Below, in pieces: positions 25,578 to 34,940 of a DNA stretch of 64,000 bases (positions are counted from its first letter, which is position 1; every line of letters starts with the position of its first letter). A program made the position numbers and the translations under genes. Below the pieces are notes generated by a model, which saw only the letters and a list, made by a program, of their open reading frames with translations, had not been told where the DNA came from and ran no database searches. This DNA comes from Streptococcus sp. SPS1 (GTDB lineage Bacteria > Bacillota > Bacilli > Lactobacillales > Streptococcaceae): the NCBI RefSeq assembly GCF_030439915.1, contig NZ_JAQFJG010000002.1:1-64000 (forward strand), read 5' to 3'.

Positions 25578-25591
25578 TTTTTAGGAACTTT
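25578..25591. repeat. Candidate right attachment site (attR core)
   Basis: TTTTTAGGAACTTT, identical to 12340-12353; GAAC precedes both copies (with one extra base here). It lies past the last terminator of the element. Confidence 0.55.
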
Positions 25592-25738
25592 TAAAGAATT
25601 TAAAGAAAATATAAGGAAATATGATTTTAAAGAAAATCAGGAATATCAAGGCCTTTACTTACTAATGAAATATAAAAATCAAGCGGTAGCGGAATAACTC
25701 AAAAAGGGAAAACTTGCTAACCCTCTAACTAAGGGGTC
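25592..25738. other. Chromosomal spacer between attR and the DUF951 gene
   Basis: No gene is visible. AACCCTCTAACTAAGGGGT near 25720-25738 could form a weak hairpin after the DUF951 gene. Confidence 0.4.
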
Positions 25739-25933
25739 TCAGTCAATAATTTTATTCATTTTTCGATCAAAATCATAGCGCCCCATCATGACAACATGGT
25801 CACAATTGCTACATTTAATTTTGATATCTGCTCCTACACGTGTAATTTCCCAACGATTGGCCTTTTTACCTGTTGACTTGATGGTGCAAGCATGTGGTTT
25901 TTTCATTTCAACAAAATTTCCAACTTGATACAT
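25739..25933 (-). CDS. DUF951 family small zinc-ribbon-like protein
   Basis: The start at 25933 (GGAGAG upstream) gives 64 aa: MYQVGNFVEMKKPHACTIKS... with Cys at ~15 and CSNC at ~40, the DUF951 pattern. It is conserved next to dnaN in streptococci. Function unknown; S1-like or RNA-related roles have been suggested only by fold. The insertion separated it from ychF. Confidence 0.9.
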   Translation of the reverse strand: MYQVGNFVEMKKPHACTIKSTGKKANRWEITRVGADIKIKCSNCDHVVMMGRYDFDRKMNKIID

Positions 25934-25997
25934 ACTACTCTCCTTTTCTTTTTCGATTATATCATAAAAGAGGCGAGCTAGGCTCAACCTCTTTCAC

Positions 25998-27134
25998 TTA
26001 ATTTGTACGAACTGGTGTAATGAGCTGCATGAAGTCCTCATCAGTGTCTGCTGGCACAAGAGTAAATGGACGAACAGCTGAGATAAAGCTAATGGTCACC
26101 TTTTCGCTATTTAAAGCTTTAAGAGAATCAATCAAGTAAGTTGGGTTGAAACTAATAGTCAAATCTTCACCAGTCACCTGATCATTATCGATTTCTTCGT
26201 TTACTTTACCAACTTCTGGAGAATGAACATGGGCGCTAACAATCCCATCTTTAATTTCAAGTTTTACAGTACCATTTTGAGTCGCACTTGATAAAAGACG
26301 AGCACGCTCCATTGACTGGCGTAAGTTTACCACATCAAAAGTAATAGTAGTGTTAAAGTCTGTTGGAATCAAGCGATCTGTATCAGGATAGTTTCCTTCT
26401 AGGAGACGAGTATAGAAGCTAATATTTTCGCTTCTAAAGAGGATTTGGTTATTGGCAAAGAAAATCTCTACAGTTTCGATATCATCTGTAAATACCGCTG
26501 AAAATTCGCGTAGAGAACGGCTCGGAATCACGACATCAAAATCATCACTATTTTTCTCAAGAGTTAATTTTTTCTGGCTTAGACGATGAGAGTCTGTTGC
26601 AACTGTTTTTAACTCTTTGTGTTGACTCAATACAAAATGAACACCTGTCAAAATTGGACGACTCTCTTGTGTACTTGCAGCAAAAGCTGTTTCATTGATA
26701 ATTTTCTTGAGTAATTTTGTTTCAAGAACCAAAGGAGTGCTTGCTGAAATTTCTTGGATTCGTGGATATTGTTCGCTATCTTTTCCTTTTAGGGTAATTT
26801 CTGATTTGCCGCTGGTTAAAACAATTTGATTTTGTTCAATTTCTTTAAAATCAAGAGTCACATCAGGTAGACTAGATACCACATTGATAAAGAAAGAAGC
26901 TTCAAGAAGGATCGAACCTAAAGAAGTAATTAACAAACCAGCATCTTCATTTTTTTGAGAAATAAAATTTTCAATTGAAATTTGACCATTTGAACCAATT
27001 AAAGTAACACCTTCGTTGGTCACGTCAATTTTGACAGTTGATAAAATAGGAATGGCATTTTTAGAACTAATAGCTCTCTTAGTAATATTTAATGCTTGTA
27101 TAAATAAATTTTTATTAATTGAAAAATGAATCAT
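25998..27134 (-). CDS. dnaN: DNA polymerase III beta subunit (sliding clamp)
   Basis: The start at 27134 (AAGGAGAATCC upstream) gives 378 aa, the normal clamp length, beginning MIHFSINKNLFIQALNITKR and ending LITPVRTN. Three repeated clamp domains, each near 120 residues, are present. It encircles DNA and tethers polymerase III. The frame can be extended 32 residues upstream but without a ribosome site and through the dnaA-dnaN DnaA boxes. Confidence 0.98.
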   Translation of the reverse strand: MIHFSINKNLFIQALNITKRAISSKNAIPILSTVKIDVTNEGVTLIGSNGQISIENFISQKNEDAGLLITSLGSILLEASFFINVVSSLPDVTLDFKEIEQNQIVLTSGKSEITLKGKDSEQYPRIQEISASTPLVLETKLLKKIINETAFAASTQESRPILTGVHFVLSQHKELKTVATDSHRLSQKKLTLEKNSDDFDVVIPSRSLREFSAVFTDDIETVEIFFANNQILFRSENISFYTRLLEGNYPDTDRLIPTDFNTTITFDVVNLRQSMERARLLSSATQNGTVKLEIKDGIVSAHVHSPEVGKVNEEIDNDQVTGEDLTISFNPTYLIDSLKALNSEKVTISFISAVRPFTLVPADTDEDFMQLITPVRTN

Positions 27135-27197
27135 GGATTCTCCTTTATTTATTTTTAGTATTAGAAGGATAATAGTAATAATAGAGTCTGTGAAATC

Positions 27198-27290
27198 TGT
27201 GGAAAACAGACTAAAAGTAAGGCATACCAAGTTTTTTGGCTTGTTTAAAAAATGTGGATAAAAAAGATAATAAAGTAAAAGTTATCCACA
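27198..27290. promoter_or_regulatory. DnaA boxes in the dnaA-dnaN gap (oriC part 1)
   Basis: Consensus TTATCCACA occurs at 27253-27261 (minus strand) and 27282-27290 (plus), only 20 bp apart. A one-mismatch box TTTTCCACA is at 27198-27206 (minus strand). Confidence 0.85.
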
Positions 27291-27292
27291 AG

Positions 27293-28654
27293 TTATTTGA
27301 TTTTCTTTTTGATTGATTCAATTTCTAAGCGTAAATTATCGTCTTCATCAATCAAAGATTTAATTTTTGCATGGGCATGAATGACTGTTGTATGATCTTT
27401 TCCTCCAAATTCCTTCCCAATTTTTGGAAGACTATTATCTGTTAGTTCTCTAGATAAATACATAGCCACTTGACGGGCTAAAACAATATTTTGAAGGCGT
27501 CTGCTTCCCTTCATTTCTTTGACACTAACTCCATAGAAGTTACCAACTTCATTTTGGATTTTGTCAATTGGGATGACGAGCATTTGGCTAACATCTTGTT
27601 TGCGAGCTCTAATAGCTTCTGCAGCAATATCAATAGTGATATCCTTGATTTTTTTTACTTTGGCAATTAAAGTGATGTCGTTGATGGCTCCCTCAAGATC
27701 TCGAACATTTGAATCAAATTGCCCAGCTAGGTATTCTAGAGTATCACTTTGGAAATTGTAGCCTAAATGTTCCGTTTTACTTTGTAAAATGGCAATACGT
27801 GTTTCAAAGTCAGGGGGTGTGATAGTTTGGGTCAACCCCCAACTAAAGCGCGTTACAAGTCTTTCTTCGAGTCCTTCTAAATGCTTTGGACTTCTATCAC
27901 TGGTTAGGACAATCTGTTTTTGCTTGTCATGAAGGGCGTTAAAGGTATTGAAAAATTCTTCCTGAGTTGCGACTTTTTTTCCGCTGAGTGACTGGATATC
28001 ATCGATTAACAAAAGATCAAGACTACGATAGGTCTTTTTAAACTTTTCCATTTCCCCAAGTCTTAGGTGATCAAGAAAGTCATTGATAAAGCTTTCGGCA
28101 GGAATATATTTAACACGCGCATTTGGAATATTTTTTAGAATTTCATTTCCAATAGCGTTTAACAGGTGAGTCTTACCAAGCCCAGGTCCTCCATAGATAA
28201 AAAGAGGATTATAGGTCAGAGCCAAATCTTCAGAGACAGCCAAAGCGGCTGATACTGCCCAAACATTTCCATCCCCTTGAATAAAATTATCAAAGGTATA
28301 CTTTTCTTTTAATCCCGTATCCGAATAAGGAATAGATGCTAACTTTGGACTATAGTCATAAAGAGTTGAATTTGTAGCTTCTTCAACTTGTGAGATAGCC
28401 GTATCTTGAGGTTTAGTGAAAATATAGTGAGGAGTAATCTCAGCATCATAAATTTCAAATCCAGCAACTACAATAATATCTTTTAGTTGTTTTTCCCAGA
28501 CCATTTCCATTTCAGATCGTGGTAAAAATATAGTGGCAACATTTTCCTCTACCTTGATGAGTTCAGCTTGAATAGCATAGAAATCATACATGGATCGAGT
28601 CAGTCTTTCTTGAGCAAATTCTAAGATACGATTCCAAAATTGTTTTTCTTTCAA
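27293..28654 (-). CDS. dnaA: Chromosomal replication initiator DnaA
   Basis: At 453 aa it is full length. Domain I occupies residues ~1-80, a linker ~80-115, the AAA+ domain follows with Walker [10 protein letters not shown] (155-163) and Walker B LLLIDDIQ, and domain IV ends with the DnaA-box-binding signature [11 protein letters not shown] near the C-terminus. It binds TTATCCACA boxes on both sides of its gene, to open oriC. Ribosome site GGAGGAGAAAGG. Confidence 0.99.
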   Translation of the reverse strand: MKEKQFWNRILEFAQERLTRSMYDFYAIQAELIKVEENVATIFLPRSEMEMVWEKQLKDIIVVAGFEIYDAEITPHYIFTKPQDTAISQVEEATNSTLYDYSPKLASIPYSDTGLKEKYTFDNFIQGDGNVWAVSAALAVSEDLALTYNPLFIYGGPGLGKTHLLNAIGNEILKNIPNARVKYIPAESFINDFLDHLRLGEMEKFKKTYRSLDLLLIDDIQSLSGKKVATQEEFFNTFNALHDKQKQIVLTSDRSPKHLEGLEERLVTRFSWGLTQTITPPDFETRIAILQSKTEHLGYNFQSDTLEYLAGQFDSNVRDLEGAINDITLIAKVKKIKDITIDIAAEAIRARKQDVSQMLVIPIDKIQNEVGNFYGVSVKEMKGSRRLQNIVLARQVAMYLSRELTDNSLPKIGKEFGGKDHTTVIHAHAKIKSLIDEDDNLRLEIESIKKKIK

Positions 28655-28719
28655 TCCTTTCTCCTCCTTTACTATTTAAAAGTTTAATACTAGAGATATT
28701 TTACCATATATAGCAAGAA

Positions 28720-28835
28720 TTTTCCACAAGCTGTGAAAAATAATCCACAATGTTATCATCTTTTATCCACAGGTTGGGGATAAAGTCAGAAACTATTGAT
28801 TTATTAAGCTTTTTATCGAAAAAAATAGTGGATAA
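28720..28835. other. Chromosomal origin of replication oriC (dnaA-parB gap)
   Basis: A perfect DnaA box TTATCCACA lies at 28763-28771. One-mismatch boxes are at 28720-28728 (TTTTCCACA), 28741-28749 (TAATCCACA), 28775-28783 and 28827-28835 (minus-strand versions). An AT-rich stretch (28785-28826) could be the unwinding element. Gene orientation changes around this region as expected for an origin. Confidence 0.88.
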
Positions 28836-28849
28836 CCTTGTGAGATAAA

Positions 28850-28880
28850 AAAATAAAAGAACAGCCTTATTTCAGGCTGT
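28850..28880 (-). terminator. Terminator overlapping the parB 3' end
   Basis: ACAGCCT/AGGCTGT (28861-28867/28874-28880) forms a stem containing the parB stop; on the minus strand it is followed by TCTTTTATTTTTTT. Confidence 0.85.
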
Positions 28881-29625
28881 TGATAATTCTACTGTATTCT
28901 TCTTGATTTGAAAAAGAAATAATGATTTTTCCATTGTCTTTTTTAGACAGTTTGATTTCTACATCTAATCCGAGTAGTTTTTTTAACTGTTCTTCTTCAT
29001 TTTGTATGAAATGATCATTTTTTTGCAGTTTCTTTTGTTTTTTCTCTGTCAGAAGAGCTTCTAACTTCCTTACAGAAATATCTTCTTCTATAATTCGTTG
29101 AAAGAAATAGTCTTGTTGTTCCTTATTCAACCCAACTAGAGAACGCGCATGAGCTTGTGATAGTTTGCCATTTTCTACTTCTGAGAGGATAGCATCTGGC
29201 AAGGAAAGCAAACGAATGGAGTTGCTGATATATGGACGAGACTTTCCCATTTTATCTGCAATTTCAGCATGGGTGAATCCTTTCTCTACGAGAGATTCAT
29301 AGGCGCGTGCTTCTTCTATAGGATTTAAATTTTCTCTCTGTAAATTTTCAATAATGGACTGGACCATCATCTCTTGGTCTGAAAGCTGTTTAACAACAGC
29401 TGGGATAGACCTTAGACCAGCTAAAAGTGAAGCCCGATAGCGTCTTTCTCCTGCAAGGATTTCATAACCAATAACAGGAGATTGACGAACAATAATCGGT
29501 TGAATGACCCCATTTTCTTTAATAGACTGTGCTAGTTCATCTAGTTTTTCTTTATCAAATTCTTTTCGGGGTTGATAGGGATTTTTTTGTATATCCGTGA
29601 TAGAAATCATTTCAAATTTTTCCAT
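28867..29625 (-). CDS. parB: Chromosome-partitioning protein ParB (Spo0J)
   Basis: The 252-aa protein has the ParB N-terminal CTP-binding domain (NPYQPRKEFD; ILAGERRYRASLLAG), the central helix-turn-helix (THAEIADKMGKSRPYISNSIRLL) and a C-terminal dimerisation region. It binds parS sites near oriC and loads SMC. Streptococci of this group lack parA in the locus, and no parA is seen here. Confidence 0.97.
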   Translation of the reverse strand: MEKFEMISITDIQKNPYQPRKEFDKEKLDELAQSIKENGVIQPIIVRQSPVIGYEILAGERRYRASLLAGLRSIPAVVKQLSDQEMMVQSIIENLQRENLNPIEEARAYESLVEKGFTHAEIADKMGKSRPYISNSIRLLSLPDAILSEVENGKLSQAHARSLVGLNKEQQDYFFQRIIEEDISVRKLEALLTEKKQKKLQKNDHFIQNEEEQLKKLLGLDVEIKLSKKDNGKIIISFSNQEEYSRIINSLK

Positions 29626-29682
29626 GATTCTACACTAACACATCTTTTCTCTTATGTAAAGCTTTCTTTACATAGATGTCAA

Positions 29683-30927
<1,245 letters not shown>

Positions 30928-30947
30928 CACAAAAGTTTTTCACAGAT

Positions 30948-30956
30948 TGTGGATAA
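30948..30956 (-). promoter_or_regulatory. DnaA box upstream of htrA
   Basis: TGTGGATAA is a perfect consensus box on the minus strand, in the htrA-rlmH gap. It is outlying from the other boxes by about 2.2 kb. Confidence 0.7.
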
Positions 30957-31047
30957 CTTTTGGAAATCTGTGATTTTCTAAGTGAAAATTAACCTTTTAT
31001 TTTGTGAATAAGATGTGAAAAAATAGAGAATATGTTAGAATAGAGTC

Positions 31048-31527
31048 ATGAAAATTAAAGTTGTAACAGTTGGAAAACTGAAAGAAAAGTATTTAAAAGA
31101 TGGTATTGCAGAGTATTCAAAACGAATTTCTCGATTTGCTAAGCTTGAAATGATAGAGCTAGCAGATGAAAAAACACCAGATAGGGCCAGTGAATCAGAA
31201 AATCAAAAGATTTTAGAAATAGAAGGTCAGAGAATTTTATCAAAAGTTGGTGACCGTGATTTCGTTATTGTGTTAGCCATTGAGGGGAAAACACTTTCTT
31301 CAGAAGAATTTAGTAAGCAATTAGAAGAAGCTTCTATAAAAGGATTTTCTACTCTTACCTTTATTATTGGAGGGAGTCTAGGATTAGCACAGGATGTAAA
31401 AAAAAGAGCCAATCTTTCTGTTAGTTTTGGACGTCTAACTTTGCCCCATCAGTTAATGAGACTAGTTCTTGTTGAACAAATCTATCGCGCTTTTACGATT
31501 CAGCAGGGCTCGCCCTATCATAAATAG
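31048..31527 (+). CDS. rlmH: 23S rRNA (pseudouridine1915-N3)-methyltransferase RlmH
   Basis: The 159-aa SPOUT-family methyltransferase begins [20 protein letters not shown] and contains [20 protein letters not shown] and the C-terminal [17 protein letters not shown], hallmarks of RlmH. It methylates pseudouridine 1915 in helix 69 of 23S rRNA. It is located between the origin and comCDE, as in pneumococci. Confidence 0.98.
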   Translation: MKIKVVTVGKLKEKYLKDGIAEYSKRISRFAKLEMIELADEKTPDRASESENQKILEIEGQRILSKVGDRDFVIVLAIEGKTLSSEEFSKQLEEASIKGFSTLTFIIGGSLGLAQDVKKRANLSVSFGRLTLPHQLMRLVLVEQIYRAFTIQQGSPYHK

Positions 31528-31570
31528 AAAATTGACTTTTAATTGAATTTTTGGTAGAATAATTGTATTA

Positions 31571-31644
31571 GGTCTCATAGCTCAGCTGGATAGAGCATTC
31601 GCCTTCTAAGCGAACGGTCGCAGGTTCGAATCCTGCTGGGATCA
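31571..31644 (+). tRNA. tRNA-Arg (anticodon TCT)
   Basis: The 74-nt sequence folds as a cloverleaf with D-arm GCTCAGCTGGATAGAGC, anticodon stem-loop TTCGC-CTTCTAA-GCGAA (anticodon TCT) and T-arm CAGGTTCGAATCCTG. It lies between rlmH and comC. Confidence 0.97.
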
Positions 31645-31692
31645 ATATAGTAGCAAAGCTGGGAATTTTCCCGGCTTTTTTCTTAAAAAAGT

Positions 31693-31759
31693 ACACTTGG
31701 GGAGAAAAAAATGACAGTTGAGAGAATTTTATATAAAACGAAATTCCATTTTGTATAAT
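31693..31759 (+). promoter_or_regulatory. ComE-dependent comCDE promoter
   Basis: Direct repeats ACACTTGGG (31693-31701) and ACAGTTGAG (31714-31722) separated by 12 bp match the ComE box. The -10 TATAAT is at 31754-31759. Phosphorylated ComE activates and unphosphorylated ComE represses this promoter. Confidence 0.92.
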
Positions 31760-31807
31760 AGTTTTTGTAAGTTAGCTTACAAGAAAAAACATTGAGGAGA
31801 TTTTATT

Positions 31808-31933
31808 ATGAAAAATACAGTTAAATTGGAACAGTTTGTAGCCTTGAAGGAAAAAGACTTGCAAAAGATTAAAGGTGGGGAAAGTAGACTGTCAAGATTA
31901 CTCCGTGATTTTATTTTCCAAATAAAACAGTAA
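31808..31933 (+). CDS. comC: Competence-stimulating peptide precursor ComC
   Basis: The 41-aa precursor has a double-glycine leader ([20 protein letters not shown] then IKGG, residues 1-24) and mature peptide [17 protein letters not shown] (25-41). The leader is exported and cut after Gly-Gly by ComAB. The mature peptide keeps the DFIF-type core of this group but differs from the two common pneumococcal pheromones in positions 2, 6-8 and its C-terminus (no RKK end). It is too short for many ORF callers. Ribosome site GAGGAG. Confidence 0.96.
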   Translation: MKNTVKLEQFVALKEKDLQKIKGGESRLSRLLRDFIFQIKQ

Positions 31934-31953
31934 TGAAATAAGGAGAAAGAGTA

Positions 31954-33279
31954 ATGAATTTACTTGGATTTGGGACAGTTATTGTTTATTTTTTAATTAT
32001 TAGTTACAGTTACCATTTAATTTGTAAAGGTCAAGTAAATAGAAGAGAACTATACGTTTTTGGTGCTTATACATTACTAACAGCAATAGTACTTGATTTT
32101 CCCTTATATCTTCTATATTTAGACGGGTTAGGGATTGCAACATTTTTATTTCCTTTGGGCTTATATTCCTATTTTCGATGGATTAAACAGTATGAGAGGG
32201 ATAGAGGACTATTCCTAAGTTTACTACTAGCTCTTTTATATGAGAGTACTCATAACTTTCTGTCCGTAACTTTCTCCTCTATAACAGGAGACAATTTTGT
32301 TTTACAATATCATGACCCATTCTTTTTCGTTGTAACGGTGTTGACCTATGTTGTTATCTTAAAAATCATTCATTATTTCCACTTAGAACTAAACTATTTT
32401 GATAAGGACTACCTTTATCCCTTCTTGAAAAAAGTATTTTTTGCTTTACTACTACTCCATACTGCATCTTTCGTTTCAGATATGGTAAGTACGGTTAAAC
32501 ATTTGAATAGTTTTGGAAGTATTTTGTCATCTATTGTCTTTATTTCTCTCCTTTTGACCTTCTTTGCAATGAATTCGCATAAAGAACAAATGGAAAAAGA
32601 GATTGCTTTGAAGCAGAAGAAATTTGAACAGAAACATTTACAGAATTATACAGATGAAATTGTCGGACTGTATAATGAAATCCGTGGTTTTCGACATGAC
32701 TATGCTGGAATGCTTGTCAGTATGCAGATGGCAATTGACAGTGGTGATTTACAAGAAATTGACAGAGTTTACAATGAAGTTTTGGTTAAAGCTAATCACA
32801 AACTGCGTTCAGATAAGTACACTTACTTTGATTTGAACAACATAGAAGATTCAGCTTTACGAAGTTTGGTTGCTCAGTCTATTGTCTATGCTCGAAATAA
32901 TGGTGTAGAGTTTACACTGGAAGTAAAAGATACGATTACCAAGCTCCCAATTGAACTATTGGATTTGGTTCGTATCATGAGCGTTTTATTGAACAATGCT
33001 GTCGAAGGATCGGCTGATAGCTATAAAAAGCAGATGGAAGTAGCAGTTATTAAGATGGAAACTGAAACAGTCATTGTGATTCAGAATTCATGTAAAATGA
33101 CGATGACTCCTTCAGGAGATCTATTTGCCTTAGGATTCTCTACTAAGGGAAGAAATCGAGGAGTCGGATTAAATAATGTGAAAGAACTGCTAGATAAGTA
33201 CAACAATATTATTTTAGAAACAGAGATGGAAGGCAGTACATTTAGACAAATTATTAGATTTAAGAGGGAATTTGAATGA
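31954..33279 (+). CDS. comD: Competence pheromone receptor histidine kinase ComD
   Basis: The 441-aa kinase has six to seven membrane helices in residues ~1-205, a coiled linker, the HPK10-type phospho-acceptor GFRHDYAG (His ~248) and an ATPase domain with SVLLNNAVEGS (N box) and GRNRGVGLNNVKELLDKY (G box). It senses CSP and phosphorylates ComE. The 20-bp gap after comC and 4-nt overlap with comE indicate one operon. Confidence 0.97.
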   Translation: MNLLGFGTVIVYFLIISYSYHLICKGQVNRRELYVFGAYTLLTAIVLDFPLYLLYLDGLGIATFLFPLGLYSYFRWIKQYERDRGLFLSLLLALLYESTHNFLSVTFSSITGDNFVLQYHDPFFFVVTVLTYVVILKIIHYFHLELNYFDKDYLYPFLKKVFFALLLLHTASFVSDMVSTVKHLNSFGSILSSIVFISLLLTFFAMNSHKEQMEKEIALKQKKFEQKHLQNYTDEIVGLYNEIRGFRHDYAGMLVSMQMAIDSGDLQEIDRVYNEVLVKANHKLRSDKYTYFDLNNIEDSALRSLVAQSIVYARNNGVEFTLEVKDTITKLPIELLDLVRIMSVLLNNAVEGSADSYKKQMEVAVIKMETETVIVIQNSCKMTMTPSGDLFALGFSTKGRNRGVGLNNVKELLDKYNNIILETEMEGSTFRQIIRFKREFE

Positions 33280-34028
33280 AAGTTTTAATTTTAGAGGATG
33301 TTATTGAACATCAAGTGAGACTAGAGAGAATATTGGATGAAATTTCGAAAGAATCGAATATTCCAATATCATACAAGACAACGGGAAAAGTCCGTGAATT
33401 TGAAGAATACATTGAAAACGATGAAGTAAATCAGCTTTATTTCCTAGATATCGATATTCATGGAATTGAGAAAAAGGGATTTGAAGTGGCTCAGCTCATT
33501 CGTCATTACAATCCTTACGCTATTATCGTCTTTATTACCAGTCGATCAGAGTTTGCGACTCTAACCTATAAATACCAGGTATCAGCCTTAGATTTTGTTG
33601 ATAAGGATATCAATGATGAGATGTTCAAGAAGAGAATTGAGCAAAATATCTTCTACACGAAGAGTATGTTGCTTGAAAATGAAGATGTTGTAGATTATTT
33701 CGACTACAATTACAAGGGGAATGATTTAAAAATTCCTTACCATGATATTTTGTATATTGAAACGACAGGTGTCTCTCATAAATTGCGCATTATTGGTAAG
33801 AATTTTGCAAAAGAGTTCTATGGAACAATGACAGATATTCAGGAAAAGGACAAACATACCCAACGATTTTATTCTCCTCATAAGTCATTTTTGGTAAATA
33901 TAGGCAATATTAGAGAAATTGACCGAAAGAATCTAGAAGTTGTTTTCTATGAAGATCATCGCTGTCCTATTTCAAGGTTAAAAATTAGAAAATTGAAAGA
34001 TATTTTAGAGAAAAAATCTCAAAAGTGA
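33276..34028 (+). CDS. comE: Competence response regulator ComE
   Basis: The 250-aa regulator has a receiver domain with phospho-acceptor Asp in LYFLDIDIHG (~58) and conserved Lys in SALDFVDKD, and a C-terminal LytTR DNA-binding domain (~145-245; YSPHKSFLVNIGNIREI). It binds the paired ACA-TTGAG repeats at comC, comAB and comX promoters. Ends 51 bp before tRNA-Glu. Confidence 0.98.
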   Translation: MKVLILEDVIEHQVRLERILDEISKESNIPISYKTTGKVREFEEYIENDEVNQLYFLDIDIHGIEKKGFEVAQLIRHYNPYAIIVFITSRSEFATLTYKYQVSALDFVDKDINDEMFKKRIEQNIFYTKSMLLENEDVVDYFDYNYKGNDLKIPYHDILYIETTGVSHKLRIIGKNFAKEFYGTMTDIQEKDKHTQRFYSPHKSFLVNIGNIREIDRKNLEVVFYEDHRCPISRLKIRKLKDILEKKSQK

Positions 34029-34079
34029 TTGACAATTAGCAAGAAATTGATATAATGGTTATATCTGCTACAGATAGAA

Positions 34080-34151
34080 GGTCCGTTGGTCAAGGGGTTA
34101 AGACACCGCCTTTTCACGGCGGTAACACGGGTTCGAATCCCGTACGGACTA
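34080..34151 (+). tRNA. tRNA-Glu (anticodon TTC), second copy
   Basis: Sequence identical to the minus-strand tRNA at 330-401. The two copies are inverted relative to each other across oriC. Confidence 0.97.
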
Positions 34152-34156
34152 TTTTA

Positions 34157-34230
34157 TCCGCCATAGCTCAGTTGGTAGTAGCGCATGACTGTTAATCATG
34201 ATGTCGTAGGTTCGAGTCCTACTGGCGGAG
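34157..34230 (+). tRNA. tRNA-Asn (anticodon GTT)
   Basis: The 74-nt cloverleaf has acceptor TCCGCCA/TGGCGGA, anticodon loop CTGTTAA (anticodon GTT) and T-arm GTAGGTTCGAGTCCTAC. Only 5 bp separates it from tRNA-Glu, so both share a transcript. Confidence 0.97.
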
Positions 34231-34241
34231 TATAGATAAAA

Positions 34242-34266
34242 GGGAACACAACTGTGTTCCTCTTTT
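34242..34266. terminator. Bidirectional terminator after tRNA-Asn / tetR
   Basis: GGAACAC-AACT-GTGTTCC (34243-34260) is followed by TCTTTTTG on the plus strand and CTTTTATC on the minus strand, serving the convergent tRNA and tetR units. Confidence 0.85.
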
Positions 34267-34270
34267 TGTA

Positions 34271-34813
34271 TCAATTTGTATCACCAAGCATCTTCATAAG
34301 GAAGTCTGTTATCTCTTGAGGACTTTCTTTTTTTCCATGTGCAATCCAAGTTTGGCAGACACCAAAAAGTGCGTGAGTTAGATAAATACTACTATATTCT
34401 AATTCAGTGGTATTGAGATTCAGTTGCATAAATCGCTTTTGTAAATCTGTGCTGAGCATGATATGAAGTTTATTTCGTAAGAAATTTTGAATTTCTTTAG
34501 TCCCGTTTTCAGAAAGCAGAGCAGCCAGAAGTGGTTCTGACTCTAGATATTCAAATACTTCTAAAATAGCATCTCTTTTGTGATGAGCATGTTTTTGAAA
34601 AATATATTCAAATGTATGGAATAGCTTGCTTTGATAGTGCTCAATCATATCATACTTATCCTTATAGTGCGTATAGAAGCTGGAACGACTAATTCCGGCT
34701 TTTTCTGCTAACTTGACAGTAGAAATTTGATCAAATGGTTGTTCCATTAGTAATTGTACCATAGCATTTTCAATAGTTCGCTTTGTTTTTAAGCGTTTGT
34801 TACTTTCTTGCAT
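34271..34813 (-). CDS. TetR-family transcriptional regulator
   Basis: The 180-aa protein has a TetR HTH at residues ~10-55 (NAMVQLLMEQPFDQISTVKLAEKAGISRSSFYTHYKDKYDM). The C-terminal domain (~70-175) is a variable ligand/dimer domain. It diverges from the yhgE-type gene, and two inverted repeats in the gap suggest it represses both. Confidence 0.93.
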   Translation of the reverse strand: MQESNKRLKTKRTIENAMVQLLMEQPFDQISTVKLAEKAGISRSSFYTHYKDKYDMIEHYQSKLFHTFEYIFQKHAHHKRDAILEVFEYLESEPLLAALLSENGTKEIQNFLRNKLHIMLSTDLQKRFMQLNLNTTELEYSSIYLTHALFGVCQTWIAHGKKESPQEITDFLMKMLGDTN

Positions 34814-34833
34814 ATTTCCTCCTTGTAAACAAA

Positions 34834-34927
34834 TTAGACTATATGTCTAAAAATGGATTTTTTATCTTGTAATTTAGATTTTTTATTGTATAATCTATTA
34901 TATCAAAATTTTAGACAATATGTTTAA
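34834..34927. promoter_or_regulatory. TetR operators and yhgE promoter
   Basis: TTAGAC-TATAT-GTCTAA (34834-34850) is a perfect inverted repeat. TTAGAC-AATAT-GTTTAA (34911-34927) is a near copy 77 bp away. Between them a promoter with TTGTAA (34867-34872), 16-bp spacer and TATAAT (34889-34894) faces yhgE. The second operator would sit near the start of transcription. Confidence 0.82.
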
Positions 34928-34940
34928 AAAAGGAGAAGCT

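Larger units (their letters stand above)
12340..25591. mobile_element. Integrated satellite prophage / phage-inducible island-like element
   Basis: A 13.25-kb block separates ychF from the DUF951 gene, which are neighbours in related genomes. It has a tyrosine integrase at its left edge, a divergent repressor/HTH switch, antirepressor, VapE helicase, iteron origin, second recombinase, a head-morphogenesis-like gene and an ArpU-like gene at the right. No terminase large subunit, portal, major capsid, tail or lysis genes are present, so it is a satellite rather than a full prophage. Boundaries are set by a 14-bp direct repeat and are tentative. Most of its genes run on the plus strand, against the leftward replication fork. 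Confidence 0.85.

Noticed and set aside
12343-25591. Full-length prophage or integrative conjugative element
   Set aside because: No portal, large terminase, tail, holin/lysin, relaxase or type IV secretion genes are present; 13 kb and the gene set fit a satellite.
27135-27230. 32-residue extension of DnaN
   Set aside because: No ribosome site, overlaps DnaA-box region, and the clamp consensus starts at MIHFS.
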